Assembly: GCF_963576675.1 (NCBI RefSeq)
Contig: NC_088916.1
Location: 78,261,501 to 78,325,500, forward strand
Length of the DNA: 64,000 nucleotides
Direction of reading: 5' to 3'
From: Euphorbia lathyris
Lineage: Eukaryota; Streptophyta; Magnoliopsida; Malpighiales; Euphorbiaceae
Numbering within the stretch: the first letter of the stretch is position 1; every line of letters starts with the position of its first letter. A model generated the notes under the pieces. The model did not search any database, had not been told where the DNA came from, and saw only the letters and a list, made by a program, of their open reading frames with translations. Below are positions 46,244-58,336 of this stretch, piece by piece. The position numbers and the translations under genes were made by a program.

Positions 46244-48214
46244 AGACCATCGAAATCTAGCTGGACTTGTCGTCATCTGCTTCTTTTGAGGTCCAAACAA
46301 CACCTTTGGCCTAACCATGGTTCTCTGTTTCTGACTCAGACCCCCCATCGGGGTCAAATCAACTCCAAAAAATGGAGTACTCATGCATCTTTTTTCCTGC
46401 ATCCCCTCTTGAAAGAATGAAAACAAAGCTTCTTCTTGAAGAGAACCAAATCATGTGTATGCATGCATGTTTTCACCCAACTATAGGTTGGAAGTAAGTT
46501 TAGCCCTGGAAAAGGCTAATTCAGTTAAAACATAATATATAACCATTTTAATTGTAAAATTTTAGCCTACGGAAGGCTATAATAACAAACTGAAAATGGT
46601 TTTGCAAAAATTGTATATTATTTTCAACATCACAAATATAGCAATCAAGCTCTTCATTTTCAAAAACCAGCTTTTAAACATGGCTAATCATGGAGACTAT
46701 ATATTAGCTTTAGATTATTAGACATAGAGACAGTTTTAGCAAAATCTCAGTTTTTGTAGAACCAGCATTTTTTTTTTTTTTAAATTTCCATGTTTTGAAA
46801 ATGTGTTGTTTTAATCCTACTTTTAAATCCTAAATTAGTTTCCCTCTGGACAGGGAAGAAATTATTTAAAAAATTTCTTTTCTGTAAATTGATGGTGTCT
46901 AAACCAAGGGAGTTTAGCCACTTTTAGCAGAGGTTCATAGAACTAGTATTTATTAATTGCATCCTAGAATAGATCCTCCATAAATGGATATGTGGAGGTA
47001 GTAGCTATAGCTCATCATGCATACAACTCTAGGGAGGTATTTTGATTCCCTTGAGTTGAGTTCTTCTTTAGTTAACATATCAACCATGGTTAGGACTTAG
47101 GTCGTATCATTCCTCGACAATCTTTCAATCTCTGTAATTTCTATGATCAAGATACTTTTTTTTTTTTTTTGAAATATGTACTTGTAATTCTATGTTTTGT
47201 ATTGTAATTAGAATGCTACTCAATTAGGACAACATTAATATTCATCCTCTAACCACGGTGGTTGAGAATGATTATGCTACTTCCTAGCTACTACTATCAT
47301 TTAATTTCAGACTCATATGACTTTAATTTCCATGAAGCCTTTGTCCTTGCAACATTAACAAGCCACATCAAACATATGATTAAAAGACTAGGTTTTTATT
47401 TAAAAAAAAAAAAAGACTAGGTTTATGTGTTTCTTTTGATTTTTTTATATATATATATATGTATATCTTTGCATAAAGTACATATTTCACAAGTATTTAT
47501 GTGTTTCTTTTGATTTTTTTTTCTTTGCGTTTTGCTTACTTCGGCTTTCTTGGAATGTGTCTAAGGTGGAGAAGTTCTACCAAGGAAATAGATCTAACCA
47601 ATGAAAATAAGATGCATAAAATTGCATACTTATCATTTTTCATTGATCATAGTAAAATATCTTCAAAGATGTGTTTGATAAAACTAAAAATAAGTACTAA
47701 AATTTTAAGTGTTAAATATTATAAATGTATGAAGTATTAGATGGTGTAATTGTTTGATAAAATATTAAAAATAAATATTGGATTTAAAAATATTAGTTGA
47801 TAATAATCAACTTAAAATTTGAAGTAAAATATTTTGACTTATCATATAAAGTGATTTTTTTAACTTAACTGAAAATTTTAAGTGCTTGTTTCCACCGTAA
47901 TTTTATTTTTTGTAGTCGGGTTAGGATATTTGGGTCAAGCTTGGGGCACGAGTAATTAAATGGTATTTCTGTAATTTTTGTAATTTCATTTCCATAATTT
48001 TCATAACTAGAAATTATTATTTTATGTAAAATAAAAAGAAAATGAAAGGAAGTGGAGGAGTTGAGAAGAACCTACAAAATTATAGGAGATGATGGATGAA
48101 AGTTAAAGAAAGTGGGAAAGTGGACGTTAACTATACGTGCATTATCCAACAACTTCCCAGGAGTAGTTATTCTCACAGGTTGTAAATACAAGACATGCCC
48201 ATCAATTTCAATCT
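46244..48214. other. 3' UTR of RRM gene and intergenic AT-rich sequence
   Basis: The first few hundred bases probably contain the 3' UTR; no confident poly-A signal was chosen. At about 47670-47900 is a diverged copy (GTGTTTGATAAAACTAAAAA, TTTTAAGTGTTAAATATTAT) of the MITE at 51232-51540. No gene is seen; the 47501-47740 frame is AT-rich and unsupported. Confidence 0.45.
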
Positions 48215-48230
48215 CCAACCAAGCAATTCT

Positions 48231-49275
48231 TTTTCGCGAAAATATATTGACATCATAAAGGACATGTATGAAGATGCATGTATAAGTGTACGTACCAGTG
48301 TTGGGAAGACTGAAGAGTTCCCTATTACGATTGGAGTGTATTATTCTGCACTAAGTCCATTTCTTTTTGCCATCGTTATGGATGAACTAACGAGTTCACT
48401 TCAAGATGGTATACCATGGTGCATGTTGTTTGCAGATGATATTGTGTTGGTTGATGAGACGAAGGAAGGCGTGGTGAGGAAGTTGGAACTATGGAGACAA
48501 ACTTTAGAATCTAGAGGCTTTAAGTTGAGCCGAAGTAAGATAGAATATTTGGAGTGTAAGTTTAGCGGCGATAGGAGTAGGGAGGCAGGGACAATCACCC
48601 TAGATGGGAGAGTTGTTCAAGCATCAGATTGCTTCCGGTATTTAGGATCTATTATCCAAACGGATGGAGAAGTAGATGGAGATGTTGCTTATAGGATTAA
48701 ATCGGGGTGCGCGAAGTGGAAGAGTGCTACGAGTTTCTTTTGTGACCCATGCCTAATAGATTGAAGGAAAAATTCTACCGCACAGCAATCAGACCAGCAT
48801 TGTTATATGGTACGGAGTGTTGGACAGTAAAACACTGTCACATTCATAAGATGTCAGTGGCAGAGATGAGTATGTTGAGATGGATGTGTGGTCATACGAG
48901 AAAGGATCGGGTGAGTAATGAAATAATTAGGACAAAAGTAGGGGTTACAGCTATTGAGAATAAAATGAGGAAAAACCGACTAAGGTGGTTTGGCCATGTA
49001 AGACGAAGAGCGCTTGATGTGCCGGTTAGGAGGACTGAAGAGTGGAAAATGGATGTAGTGGTGAGGGGTAGGGGAAGACCTAAGCAAACTTGGAGGAGGG
49101 TGATCGAGAGTGATATGAGTTTATTGGGATTGAGGAAAATATGGTAGTGGATAGGACAGAGTGGAGGGAGAGAATTTGTGTCGCTGACACGACTTGATTT
49201 CACGGTTTTATATGATGGTTCATGTTAGCCGACCCCAAATCATTTCGGGACTAAGGCTTTGTTGTTGTTGATAAA
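48231..49275 (+). mobile_element. RTE-type LINE, 5'-truncated, perfect 16-bp target duplication
   Basis: The reverse transcriptase fragment reads KYIDIIKDMYEDA, then PFLFAIVMDELTSSLQDGIP and WCMLFADDIVLVDE (the FADD catalytic box), KLELWRQTLESRGFKLSRSK and FRYLGSIIQTDG. After a shift near 48745 it continues RLKEKFYRTAIRPALLYGTE, CWTVK and NRLRWFGHVRRR to a stop at 49147. The 3' end has ATCATTTCGGGACTAAGGC and a (GTT)n tail, as in plant RTE elements. CCAACCAAGCAATTCT flanks both sides (48215-48230 and 49276-49291). The ATG at 48195 precedes the insertion and is not its start. Defective copy. Confidence 0.92.
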
Positions 49276-49291
49276 CCAACCAAGCAATTCT

Positions 49292-50059
49292 ACAATCAAA
49301 CAACATACTCAATAGTGTCAAAAGAAATTCAGATCCTAACAATCTTGAGTTTCTTTAGTTATCTTTAGCATGGATCTGAGTTAAGCTCTACTTCAACACT
49401 CATATTTTTCTATAAGTCATTTGCTCTTAAAACTCAATCGAAACTTCTTACACATTTTCAATACAAGTCTTTATCTTTTACATTTATTGTCTTCTTTTAA
49501 TCAAATCTCATGTTAAGGTGGAATTAAGCATTACACTATACTTATCATTACTTATTATTATTATTAGAATCATTATTATTTTTATAAGCTTTTTATTTGA
49601 ATTATTGCTATTTTTAAATGATTATATTATTATTTCAGTTTTGGTAGAATTCAGTTCAATTCAGTTTTTTTCATCCAAAAAGAACAGAGCCTTACACAAA
49701 ATATTGTGGTCCCCTACACCCGTAAAAGTGCTTTACACATTCAACAGATTATTAAACCTTGCGGTGTAAAGTGTGTGCATCACTCATAGCCTCATACTGT
49801 TGGTATATCTTGTTATAGGATCTTTGATATTATCCTAAAACTTGTCCACATGTCATAGTAAAAAAGCTGTAATATTATTCTTTTAGGATACCATAATATT
49901 TGCATTGGTTACTTAAGAGTCGCATTCATCATCCCTAGTTGATGATAATAAGCTAAATACCTAGAAAAGAATTATAGTTTTATCCAATTATGGAGGAATA
50001 AGGTTGAAATGGTGTGTGTTTTCTTGTGTTGTGATGAGTTTTTCACTTTATTATTCATT
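49292..50059. other. Intergenic stretch with a TTCAG-element end
   Basis: GAATTCAGTTCAATTCAG and AAAAAGAACAGAGCCTTAC at about 49640-49697 match the right end of the TTCAG element at 17573-18556. The matching left end is not clear. No gene was found. Confidence 0.4.
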
Positions 50060-50755
50060 CTTATGAACATACACCATTTATTCATTCATATCATTCCTAT
50101 AAACTTTTCTGTATCCATATAGAGTACGACTTTGTATCTAACGTAGTGTTTACATCATTCATTCACTATTTATTAGACGTATTCAATACATTATCATACC
50201 TCTCGTATAACATCATATAGTACATCATTTCTTCATTATTCATTAGACATATCCAATACGTTGTTATACCATCTGTATACTATCATATATGTACACCATT
50301 TATTAACTACTCATTAGATGTATTTGATACATCATTATGTCGTATGTATACCATCGTATACGTGCCTCATTCATTATTCATTAGATGTACTTGATATGTT
50401 GTTATACCGTCCGTATACCATCATATACATACATTATTCATTCATTATTCATTAGACATATGTAATACATTGTTATACTATCAATATACCATCGCATACA
50501 TACTCATTCACTATTCATTATACATATACCATGTGTGTATATAATCGTATACATACATCACACATTCACCATTTGTTATAAGTATCTAATACATCGCCAT
50601 ACCGCTCATATACTATAGTATACGTATGTCTTTCATTCATTATTCATTAAACGTACGTGATAAGTTGTTATCCCATATATATACCATCGTTTATATACAT
50701 CATTCATTGATTCTTTTGATGCATCCAATACATTTTTATACCTAGTGCATAAGTA
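50060..50755. repeat. Degenerate minisatellite, about 70-76-bp period
   Basis: Units contain TTCATTATTCATTAGACATA, then AATACATTGTTATACC and a GTATACCATCATATACATAC-like block. At least seven diverged copies run from about 50090 to 50740 (CATTAGAC-like starts near 50168, 50240, 50312, 50383, 50454 and later). There is no coding capacity. It is a satellite-like tandem array, not a CRISPR, because the spacers are themselves repeated. Confidence 0.75.
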
Positions 50756-51231
50756 TATGTTTTCACTTCTTTGTACATGTCGTCCTATGTGTGCATGGGA
50801 GTATATATCACTAGTAATGTTGCCTTAAAAATTGAACATTAGCAAGTGCACTAGGTACAAATAATAAAGTGATAAGTCAGTCATTGTCTCCAGGAGGGAT
50901 AGAATAGTTCAATATAACTACTAAGTGATTGAGAACAGTCAAATTCCATGTAAGTTACCTTTTATTTTTGGGTTTGAGGGTGAATAATCAATTGTAAAAT
51001 ATGAGAGTTGCAAATTAAAGTAATTACGTGTGTAAAGAGCAACATATTTGAAATTTTTACTTTCAGTTGGTAGGGAACAAATAGAAAGCACAACTAGAGA
51101 TGTTGGTGAACATACACTTCTCTCCTTAATAGCAAACTTAAGATCATAGGTCTAAGGTATCTTTTACAAAAAAAATCAGTTGAGTCAGGTGTTCCTTGTT
51201 CCCAACATTCTTTAAAAACAACTAAACTAAG
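50756..51231. other. Non-genic; fragment of an unclassified repeat
   Basis: 50826-50945 (AGCAAGTGCACTAGGTAC, GTCTCCAGGAGGGATAGAA, AAGTGATTGAGA) corresponds to part of 35340-35450. No coding domain or terminus was identified. Confidence 0.4.
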
Positions 51232-51540
51232 GTGGCGTTTTATAAAACTTAAAATTAAGTGCTGAAAAAATAAGTACTAAATTTTAAGTGTTGAATGTTA
51301 TAAATGTTGAAAGTATTAAATGATATAAGTGTTTGATAAATACTAAAAATAAGTACTGAATTTAAAAATATTAGTTAATATTATTCAACTTAAAATTTTT
51401 AAGTTAAATCTTTTGACTTACCAAAATAAGTGATTCTGTGACTTAACTAAAATATTTAAGTCGTGTTATCAAACAAGGTTAAACCCAATAACCACTTAGC
51501 GTATTAATTTTAAGTGTTGAAACTTGTTATCAAACATGAC
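51232..51540. mobile_element. MITE of unassigned superfamily
   Basis: The ends GTGGCGTTTTATAAAACTT and GTTATCAAACATGAC are imperfect inverted repeats flanked by CTAAG (51227-51231 and 51541-51545). The interior repeats AAATTTTAAGTGTTGAA-type motifs. A diverged relative lies at 47670-47900. The 5-bp duplication is unusual for plant DNA transposons, so the termini may be off by a few bases. Confidence 0.55.
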
Positions 51541-52317
51541 CTAAGTCTCCTTATGTTTAATTTATTTTCAAGCTTTAAGAATGAACAAGCATTGTAACAT
51601 TTTTACCAAGTTAAAAAACCCCTTAGCTTGCAATTATCGATGTCTCTATTTTTAATTGCAATTATCATAATCAATACTTAAGAGTCTCCAAATTATCCAA
51701 CGCCATTATATTACAATTGAACTACCAAAGTTCTAACTATAATTCTCACAATAAGCAGCCAACTTCCAAACTCCGCCTAAACAGTCGGTAACCTTCTCTA
51801 TATCCTGTACTTTCTCACCTAAAAACATTAAAACATTTAAAAACGTGAGACAAAAATCTCAGTAAGAAACTATCAGCTATAAAAACCAATTTTATTTAAC
51901 ATAGCTACATATATACATTTATAAAGGGATTTAATCCAAACCTTATAAAATATATTCAAAACGTAAGTTCCTAATATAGTCAAAGTCGTAAACCAAAACC
52001 ATAAAAATATATAATCTTGTATCCATTCTTGAGTTCAAAACCTTATAAAATATTGTAATAAAAAATATAAATTCTAGAAATTTAGTCACGGACGTGACAG
52101 GTTAGCTAATCCTATTAAAATTAATAAACCATTAAATAACCAGTATAAATATATTTTTAACTAAAATGAGAGAAATTAACCCATTTACCACTTGTTCAAG
52201 ACCAGCTTCCACCTGTTAGTGATTTTACTCACTCATACTCGAACATGAAGACATAAACAAGTAAGAAGAATAAACTATTGTTATAGGAAATTATACTTGA
52301 TAAAACAAAAATAAATG

Positions 52318-52425
52318 ATTACCTATGACTAGGGAGGTCATAGGTTCGAATCACATTTAAGTGGGGTGGAGATTTTTCTTTATTCTTTAATGTAAGCGCA
52401 TTGTGCGCAAATTTTTTTTTTTTTA
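52318..52425 (+). mobile_element. Possible tRNA-derived SINE
   Basis: TGACTAGGGAGGTC followed by a B box ATAGGTTCGAATCAC is tRNA-like. The element ends GTGCGCAAATTTTTTTTT. Similar AAATAAATGATT and AAAATGATGATT sequences on the two sides may be a decayed target duplication. The A box is a poor match. It is not a tRNA gene, since no cloverleaf is visible. Confidence 0.4.
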
Positions 52426-55400
52426 AAAATGATGATTCTCAGATGTGAAATCTGATGATAAAGACCTTCTACAAATGCTTTTAAATAGCACATCAAAGAG
52501 AAAAAAAAATTCTTTTGATAAAAAAAAGCAATGGGCTTGATAGACTGTTCTGACGCAACAGAAACAGTCTATAGAATAGACAAACACTGCCTATATTGCA
52601 TCGTTATTCACTACAAAACTTTGTTCATTAAAAGGGGTCTTTAGGAAGGCTCTTTTGTGGGTGATAGTCGATTACAGAAATTCAGACCCATGTTTTACCC
52701 AACTAGTGGTCCTCATCCTTCATCCTTTTTAATCTTCTCCTTTGTTGCTTCCCTTCATGTCCCGCGAACAGGTGGATACCTCCAACGAGTAAGCAGACCC
52801 TCTCCAAGAACAATATGCACAATAAACATGTTTTATCAGATTTTAAGGCTAGTGAACAGCCAATTTGAGCTACAAATACTAATAAAAACTATGAATTATT
52901 AGATACTATTTTTACCTATCAGATATTTTTTTAGGTCGTGTATAATTTACCCTTTTGCTTAGCGAATACGCGTTTTATCATGTATTCATTTCTCTCTAGT
53001 ATACCTAAGGGTACGCTCTCACATTGTTCACACATCATATTATATATGTGTAGAAATGAGTCGGGTTGTCGAATATTATTTAAGCCATATCTCTAAGCCA
53101 TTATGTTGTCTATTTAAAGTCCATTTCATGCTTTGTACATTCTATGTAAACATAGATGTTACACATATCACATATCATACATCATCATAACATTATTACA
53201 TAGTCATGAAGGTTATAGTATCATCCTAACTTTGGTTTTCCTTGAACCATAAAGTGGTTAGAGTAAGGGACATTGGAAAATAAGATAGAGTGCATGAAGA
53301 TTAGCTTCGAATTTTAGTTCTTCATCAGTCGAAAGTGTAATAGTCAAAAGCACGAATTCAGACAAAAGCACATATTATGGAGTTGTAGAATTTTCTTCTG
53401 ATAGCATGGAATACAAGATGGAAATGATGCTTAAGTATAACCAATTCAACAATCGGCTGAAGCACCAGGTGTCCAAAGTTGTAGAGGGAAGTTCATCGGA
53501 GAAAGGCAAGGTTTCCGAAGACAACATCAGACCTAAGCCCGAAGTTTGTGTTTGTTGAGAAGGAATCTGGTAGTTTAGGACTTTATAAGTATAGGTTGGC
53601 TTGTATTGAGAGAGATCATCATAGGATAAGGGCATGCTTGTATAGAAGGTGGGTCTAATTCAGTCCTTGAAGTCATTTGTAATGGATGCTAATAAGGTGA
53701 ACTGTTGCTTTTGCCACCAGGATGAGGGAATCATATGCATTCATATGAGATGTTGAAGAAGGAGATAAGGACGATGATTGCTTCCGGGATAATCATGGAT
53801 CCCTTTAAGTTGAGCACTTAGATAAATCATTTGTCCCAATTTGGTAAGAGAGTGAATATGGTAGTGTTTCCCCTACAATTACGCGGAAACTAATTGAAAG
53901 GGATCAATGTAGAAAAATTGCCAAACAGAAAAAGAGTTGGAGAACACCATTCAACCAGAACTATTCGCTAGAAACAAAGCAGGCTGACCGAAACAACAGG
54001 GGAAGCAGAGTTTAGGAGAAAGCAGTAGCACGCCCCACGAACCAAGGCTAGAAGAGCTTGAAGGCAGGAGAACGTGGGTAGTTAATGGAGAAACAGAACT
54101 TGTCGCACAAAGGAACCAACTGAAGGAACGTGGGTTAGTGGGAGCAAGAACGTTGGCACGGCAGTTATTAGCACTAACAAGCCACGGTATTTAGAGGAGA
54201 GAGAAAGCAAGAAAAAGGATCCAACTCTAACCAATTCAACAAAATCAAATCAAATCAAACTCAATCCTAATGGAATTCAAACAATTCTCACATTACAGAC
54301 TTTAGCTATTCTACAGCCCTAGTTTATTCATCTTGATTTAACTTTCAACTTGTAAGTTCTAACTCTAGTCTCTCAGTTATGTCAACAAACCCACTCAATA
54401 CAATACAATTCATAGCTCTTTTTGTAGTTTTTTGACAAAGCTACTAGCACGCTCGCAATCCAATCCAATCCACACAAGAAAGGCACCAAACAGGTAGCAT
54501 CAGGGATGTCGGAGGATTTCATTTTAGCAAGATTCAAAATGCAAATCCAAGTGCAAGAAAGTGGGAGAGTCGAGAAGGGTATGTCGTCTCAACCTTTAAA
54601 TTTTTTAGCAGTGGAATTTTGATTCTGATGGTGATGATTTGGAAAGGCAGCTTGAAAGTAAAGCAATCTAGAACCGTAAAACTATGGAATTTGGTGTGCA
54701 TAACTCTAGTCCAAAAATTAACTGTGTGATTGGACACTAACATAATTTGGAATTGACCCTTTAAGGTAATTCAGATAAGGTAATGGTCTATAGAAATCTA
54801 TTATGTTTGATTTTCGGTTACGTGTAGGAAATAGATGTAATCTCACCCTATCACGCTGGATAAATTGGTACTGCTAAATTCATATACTTCTATTATGTGT
54901 GTTATTGTTTTTTTATAAAAGAAACTTATTGATTGCATGCACTCAAGCCATTTTGATAATATCCTATTGGCATATTTCAAACTGGATTTGAAATAAATTA
55001 ATATTCCTCTCGTGTTTCAGATTTATAACCCTCCTAATGCATCCGGAATTAGGGTTAACCCCAATTCTAGTCGCATAGTAATCTTTCTGTCTCATTTTAT
55101 GTCCTCTCATTTAGTTCTTATCTTTGATTTTTATGTCTTTTCTCTCTTATTTTCTCTCAACCTTCCACTCCTTATTGGATTCTAGTTAATCCAAAAGGGT
55201 TCTATGGTTATCTCTAGTTATGGAAGGTCCTATGAAGGGAGATTTTGAATGTTTTAGAGCTCTAGAGGCTCTAAACATCGATACATGTGGGGGTTTTAGG
55301 GTTGCCTAAACCTTAAATGATGGTGCTTGTTATTTTCCTAAAGAGTTCATAGACTCTAAACGGGGGATGACACTCTTCCGGTCACCAGTGAAGCTTAACA

Positions 55401-55629
55401 CGTATCCCTAGTTTCCCTTCTTTCTTTTCGCAATGATGATGATTTTATCTAAGTGGTCATTCATAAGGATCTCTTTGGTATTTGGTTCTTTTCTACTTGG
55501 ATTTAGGGTTTTCTAGCCCTAAATGGGGGGAATGGTTAAGGGATCTAAAATCTAGAGAACCGAATGATATTGAAAGCTTTGTTGATTTTGAAGGTCACTC
55601 GACCCTAGAGAATGGATTTTAGTTGCTAT
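52426..55629. other. Long stretch with no recognised gene
   Basis: No exon-intron structure, RNA gene or bounded transposon was recognised. 53640-54500 is less AT-rich and has purine-rich text (GGAGAAACAGAACTTGTCGC) that could come from a decayed LTR retrotransposon, but no catalytic motif was found. The frames at 52657-52902, 53375-53635 and 54534-54743 have no recognisable domain. Confidence 0.4.
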
Positions 55630-56180
55630 TCTTATTGTGTTGGTTGGTTCTTATTGTGTTGGATTTTGATCCAAATTCAACACATTGACCTCACGGCTTT
55701 AAAATGTGCCCACCTTACTAATAAGCCACAGCCACTCCCTTTCTATTTTCGATGTGGGATTCAGTTAATTCTTACCCTCATCGACATTCCTTAGTGTCGT
55801 TCCTTGCTCAGGCCTTCTATCCGACGCTACCCACTCCGGACCGGGTCGCTACTGGCCCACCAGCTTCAATCTGGTTCATCCTCGAACCACACATCGTACG
55901 TGAAGAGGTGACTCTGATACCAATTGTAACAACCTGGTCCAATACTATGTAGATATTATCCACTTTGGCTCAAATCCAACACATTGGGTCTCACGACTTT
56001 AAAACGCATCTGCATGTATTGGATTCCCACCTTACTAATAAGCCAAAGTCACTTCCACTTCATTTCTGATGTGGGATTCAGTTCATTCTTACCCTCATCG
56101 TCATCCCTTAAGGTTGCTCCTTACTCAAACCTTCTATCCCAACACCATCCACTTCGAACCAGATCGTCACATATATGGAC
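55630..56180 (-). mobile_element. TRIM (terminal-repeat retrotransposon in miniature)
   Basis: Two direct repeats of about 200-240 bp (55640-55840 and 55945-56170) share ACCTTACTAATAAGCCA, GATGTGGGATTCAGTT and TTCTTACCCTCATCG. Between them, on the minus strand, TGGTATCAGAGTCACC (about 55907-55922) matches the usual initiator-Met tRNA primer-binding site, just after a repeat ending in TTGTTACA. The internal region is under 100 bp and non-coding. Exact LTR borders are uncertain. Confidence 0.7.
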
Positions 56181-56686
56181 TCATATCGATTAAAGCACCT
56201 TTAATGTCTTTTCTGCTAACATGACAAAAACTAGCAGCTCACTTAAAATCCTCGGTGGTAAGAAAGAATTAAGCATAGAAAGCACATCAGAAGGGTGGTC
56301 ATGATCACAATTAAAAAGAAGCTTGTAAAAATACATAGCATGAACTCGGATATCATCTAGGTTATAAATCTAACTCCCTTTCTCATTCTAATTGACAAAT
56401 GGTAGTACATGGTATTCCAATCCCTTTGAGTGATCCATTGTCTTTTAGATTTCTGAAACCACAAGCAGCTCATTCTGAAGACATCTTTCCAGCTTGATTA
56501 AGTTTTAATCATAAACATTACTGTAGGTGTTGATTCAACCTTATGTGATTTCTGAATGTCCATACAAGCAAAAGACGGTCCAAACAAAGTATCTATTATA
56601 AATCGCAATGATTTATGATGCTTCCTAGACTATTTCTCGCTGAATCCAACCTATTTGATTACAACATGATTCTTCTGCTCCCGTCC
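56181..56686. other. Non-genic stretch beside LINE ORF1 fragment
   Basis: No domain was recognised. On the minus strand it lies downstream of the LINE ORF1 fragment, so it may be further decayed LINE sequence. Confidence 0.35.
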
Positions 56687-57061
56687 TTAGGAAGTCATTG
56701 AAGGGCGTCTTTCTTGATAATGCACATGCACACTACACCCGAACCAAATTGTGTAAAAGCCTTCATACTCTATTAAATACAATCTATTTCCAAGTTTTAA
56801 ATTAGATATCAAAGGTTTGTCCAAATCGACCTCCACATTAATTCTAGTAAATTTTCCTCGTTGAACCGATACATTCGTCTTATCCACATGATCAACCTTC
56901 CCTACCATAAGCCACAATTTCGTGATAAACAAAGTAATTATAATACTCGATTGGCAAACTTTCCAATGTTGAATTGTCAGGTGATCAGATATCAAATAAG
57001 GGCCTCCATATTTCTCTTTCTCATCATCTTCAACGTCAGAGAATTTTACTATGATATTCAA
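56687..57061 (-). pseudogene. LINE ORF1-like fragment (DUF4283/zinc-knuckle type)
   Basis: The minus-strand frame includes VGKVDHVDKTNVSVQRGKFT, then RINVEVDLDKPL, then YLIEYEGFYTIWFGCSVHVH. This is the pattern of plant LINE ORF1/DUF4283 proteins (RGKFARVCVEVDL, then a CCHC knuckle). The knuckle is degraded: expected Cys and Gly positions are W, S and V, and the final Cys is R. There is no neighbouring RT, so it is an isolated fragment that was probably an RNA-binding ORF1 protein. Confidence 0.75.
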
Positions 57062-57130
57062 TTAGTCAAACAAAATTACAGTGTCATGCTTAGCCAAAAA
57101 AAATTGGAAGAAAATATGTTGTCCCTTAAT

Positions 57131-58336
57131 ACATGTCTCCTTCCTTATCCCCCAACCAATTATTAACATTTGTCAAATTTATCCTAATCGGATTTAACAC
57201 CCATTTAACTCTGTTAATACTATTTAACTTTTGATTAATCATAATCACTTAACATCTCTGGTTAAATCTAAACACGATTTCTTTCTATCTTCCTATTCGA
57301 CTTCCTCCTGCTCTCTGTTCTCTCTTTATTCCCATCCTCAAACCTTCGACATTTCTTTTCCCAATTTCAAAAAGAAAAATAAAAATCCTTTCATCACACA
57401 ATTAGAAATTTTAGACAAATATAACTAAATAAAAAGGAATCAAAGAGAATAAAAACATGATCTTTATGTATCACCTGGTGCAAAAGAATTTATCTATGAA
57501 TTGAAATCAACCTATCATATATTTATTAATAAATAATAACAAATCAAATTCAAAGTTTCATACTCTTAACATTAACTCCATTAATGAAAAGCTTAATTTC
57601 ATTAAACAAGTGTGTATTGTTAGTGGAATCCCTGCTTGAATGAAATGGGGAAAGTAAGCTTACCGGAGAGTTCAGGGACTTCGACAAAATTCTTAGTGAT
57701 ATATCTCCGTGTTTGCGACTTCGACAAAATTCTTAGTGATATATCTCCAAGTTTGGCAAACACGATGCAAGCCACCACACTTTGTCTTGGAGGCTAGCTA
57801 CTTTTTGATGCTTCAATTATCATTATAACCTCTCTCAACAGCTCCTGAGCAATGTTTGCCTAGCAAGAGGTATCATCTCTTTGCCCGAATTCTACCGAGT
57901 TGAGTCAACCTGCACCACCCGGTGAGACCTTGACTGAATTATTCTACTCCGAATTGCAGAAGTTGTTGGTTTTTTCCAATAAAAACAAAATAATCTTTTA
58001 ACTGCAATACTAGTTGAAATTCATAGAAAGAATTAGTATTTTCAGTTAGAAGATGGATTCTCTAAAATTTAGGAAAGAAAAGTTGAATGTATGAGATGAA
58101 AACACACAAAAAAGGAGAATGCGAGGAAGCCAAATTGGAAGCAAGAGAGTATAGTTAGATTAACCAGAGCTGTTAAGAGAGTCCGGTTAATCAAAAGTTA
58201 AATATTGCTAACATAGTTAAATAGGTTAATCAAAAGTTAAATATTGTTAATAGAGTTAAATAGGTGTTAAATCTGATTAGGATAAATTCGACAAATGTCA
58301 ATAACTAGTTGGGGAACAGGGAAGGAGACATATATT
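57131..58336. mobile_element. Element with about 110-bp inverted ends
   Basis: The left end CCTTAATACATGTCTCCTTC, then TTGTCAAATTTATCCTAATC and TTTAACTCTGTTAATACTAT, matches the reverse complement of the right end with about 85-90% identity by eye. The right arm has an extra internal duplication (GGTTAATCAAAAGTTAAATA twice, about 40 bp apart). The interior (57240-58140) has no recognised gene. A target duplication was not found, so the superfamily is open. Confidence 0.6.
57677..57750. repeat. 40-bp tandem duplication
   Basis: GACTTCGACAAAATTCTTAG, then TGATATATCTCC, occurs at 57677 and again at 57717 with almost no change. It lies in the interior of the inverted-repeat element. Confidence 0.85.

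Noticed and set aside
48195..48230. ATG at 48195 as the start of an RT protein
   Set aside because: It lies before the LINE insertion point at 48231, so the upstream residues come from host sequence.
53640..54500. Possible gag or LTR of a Gypsy/Copia element
   Set aside because: I could find no catalytic motif, primer-binding site or repeat pair, so no element is claimed.
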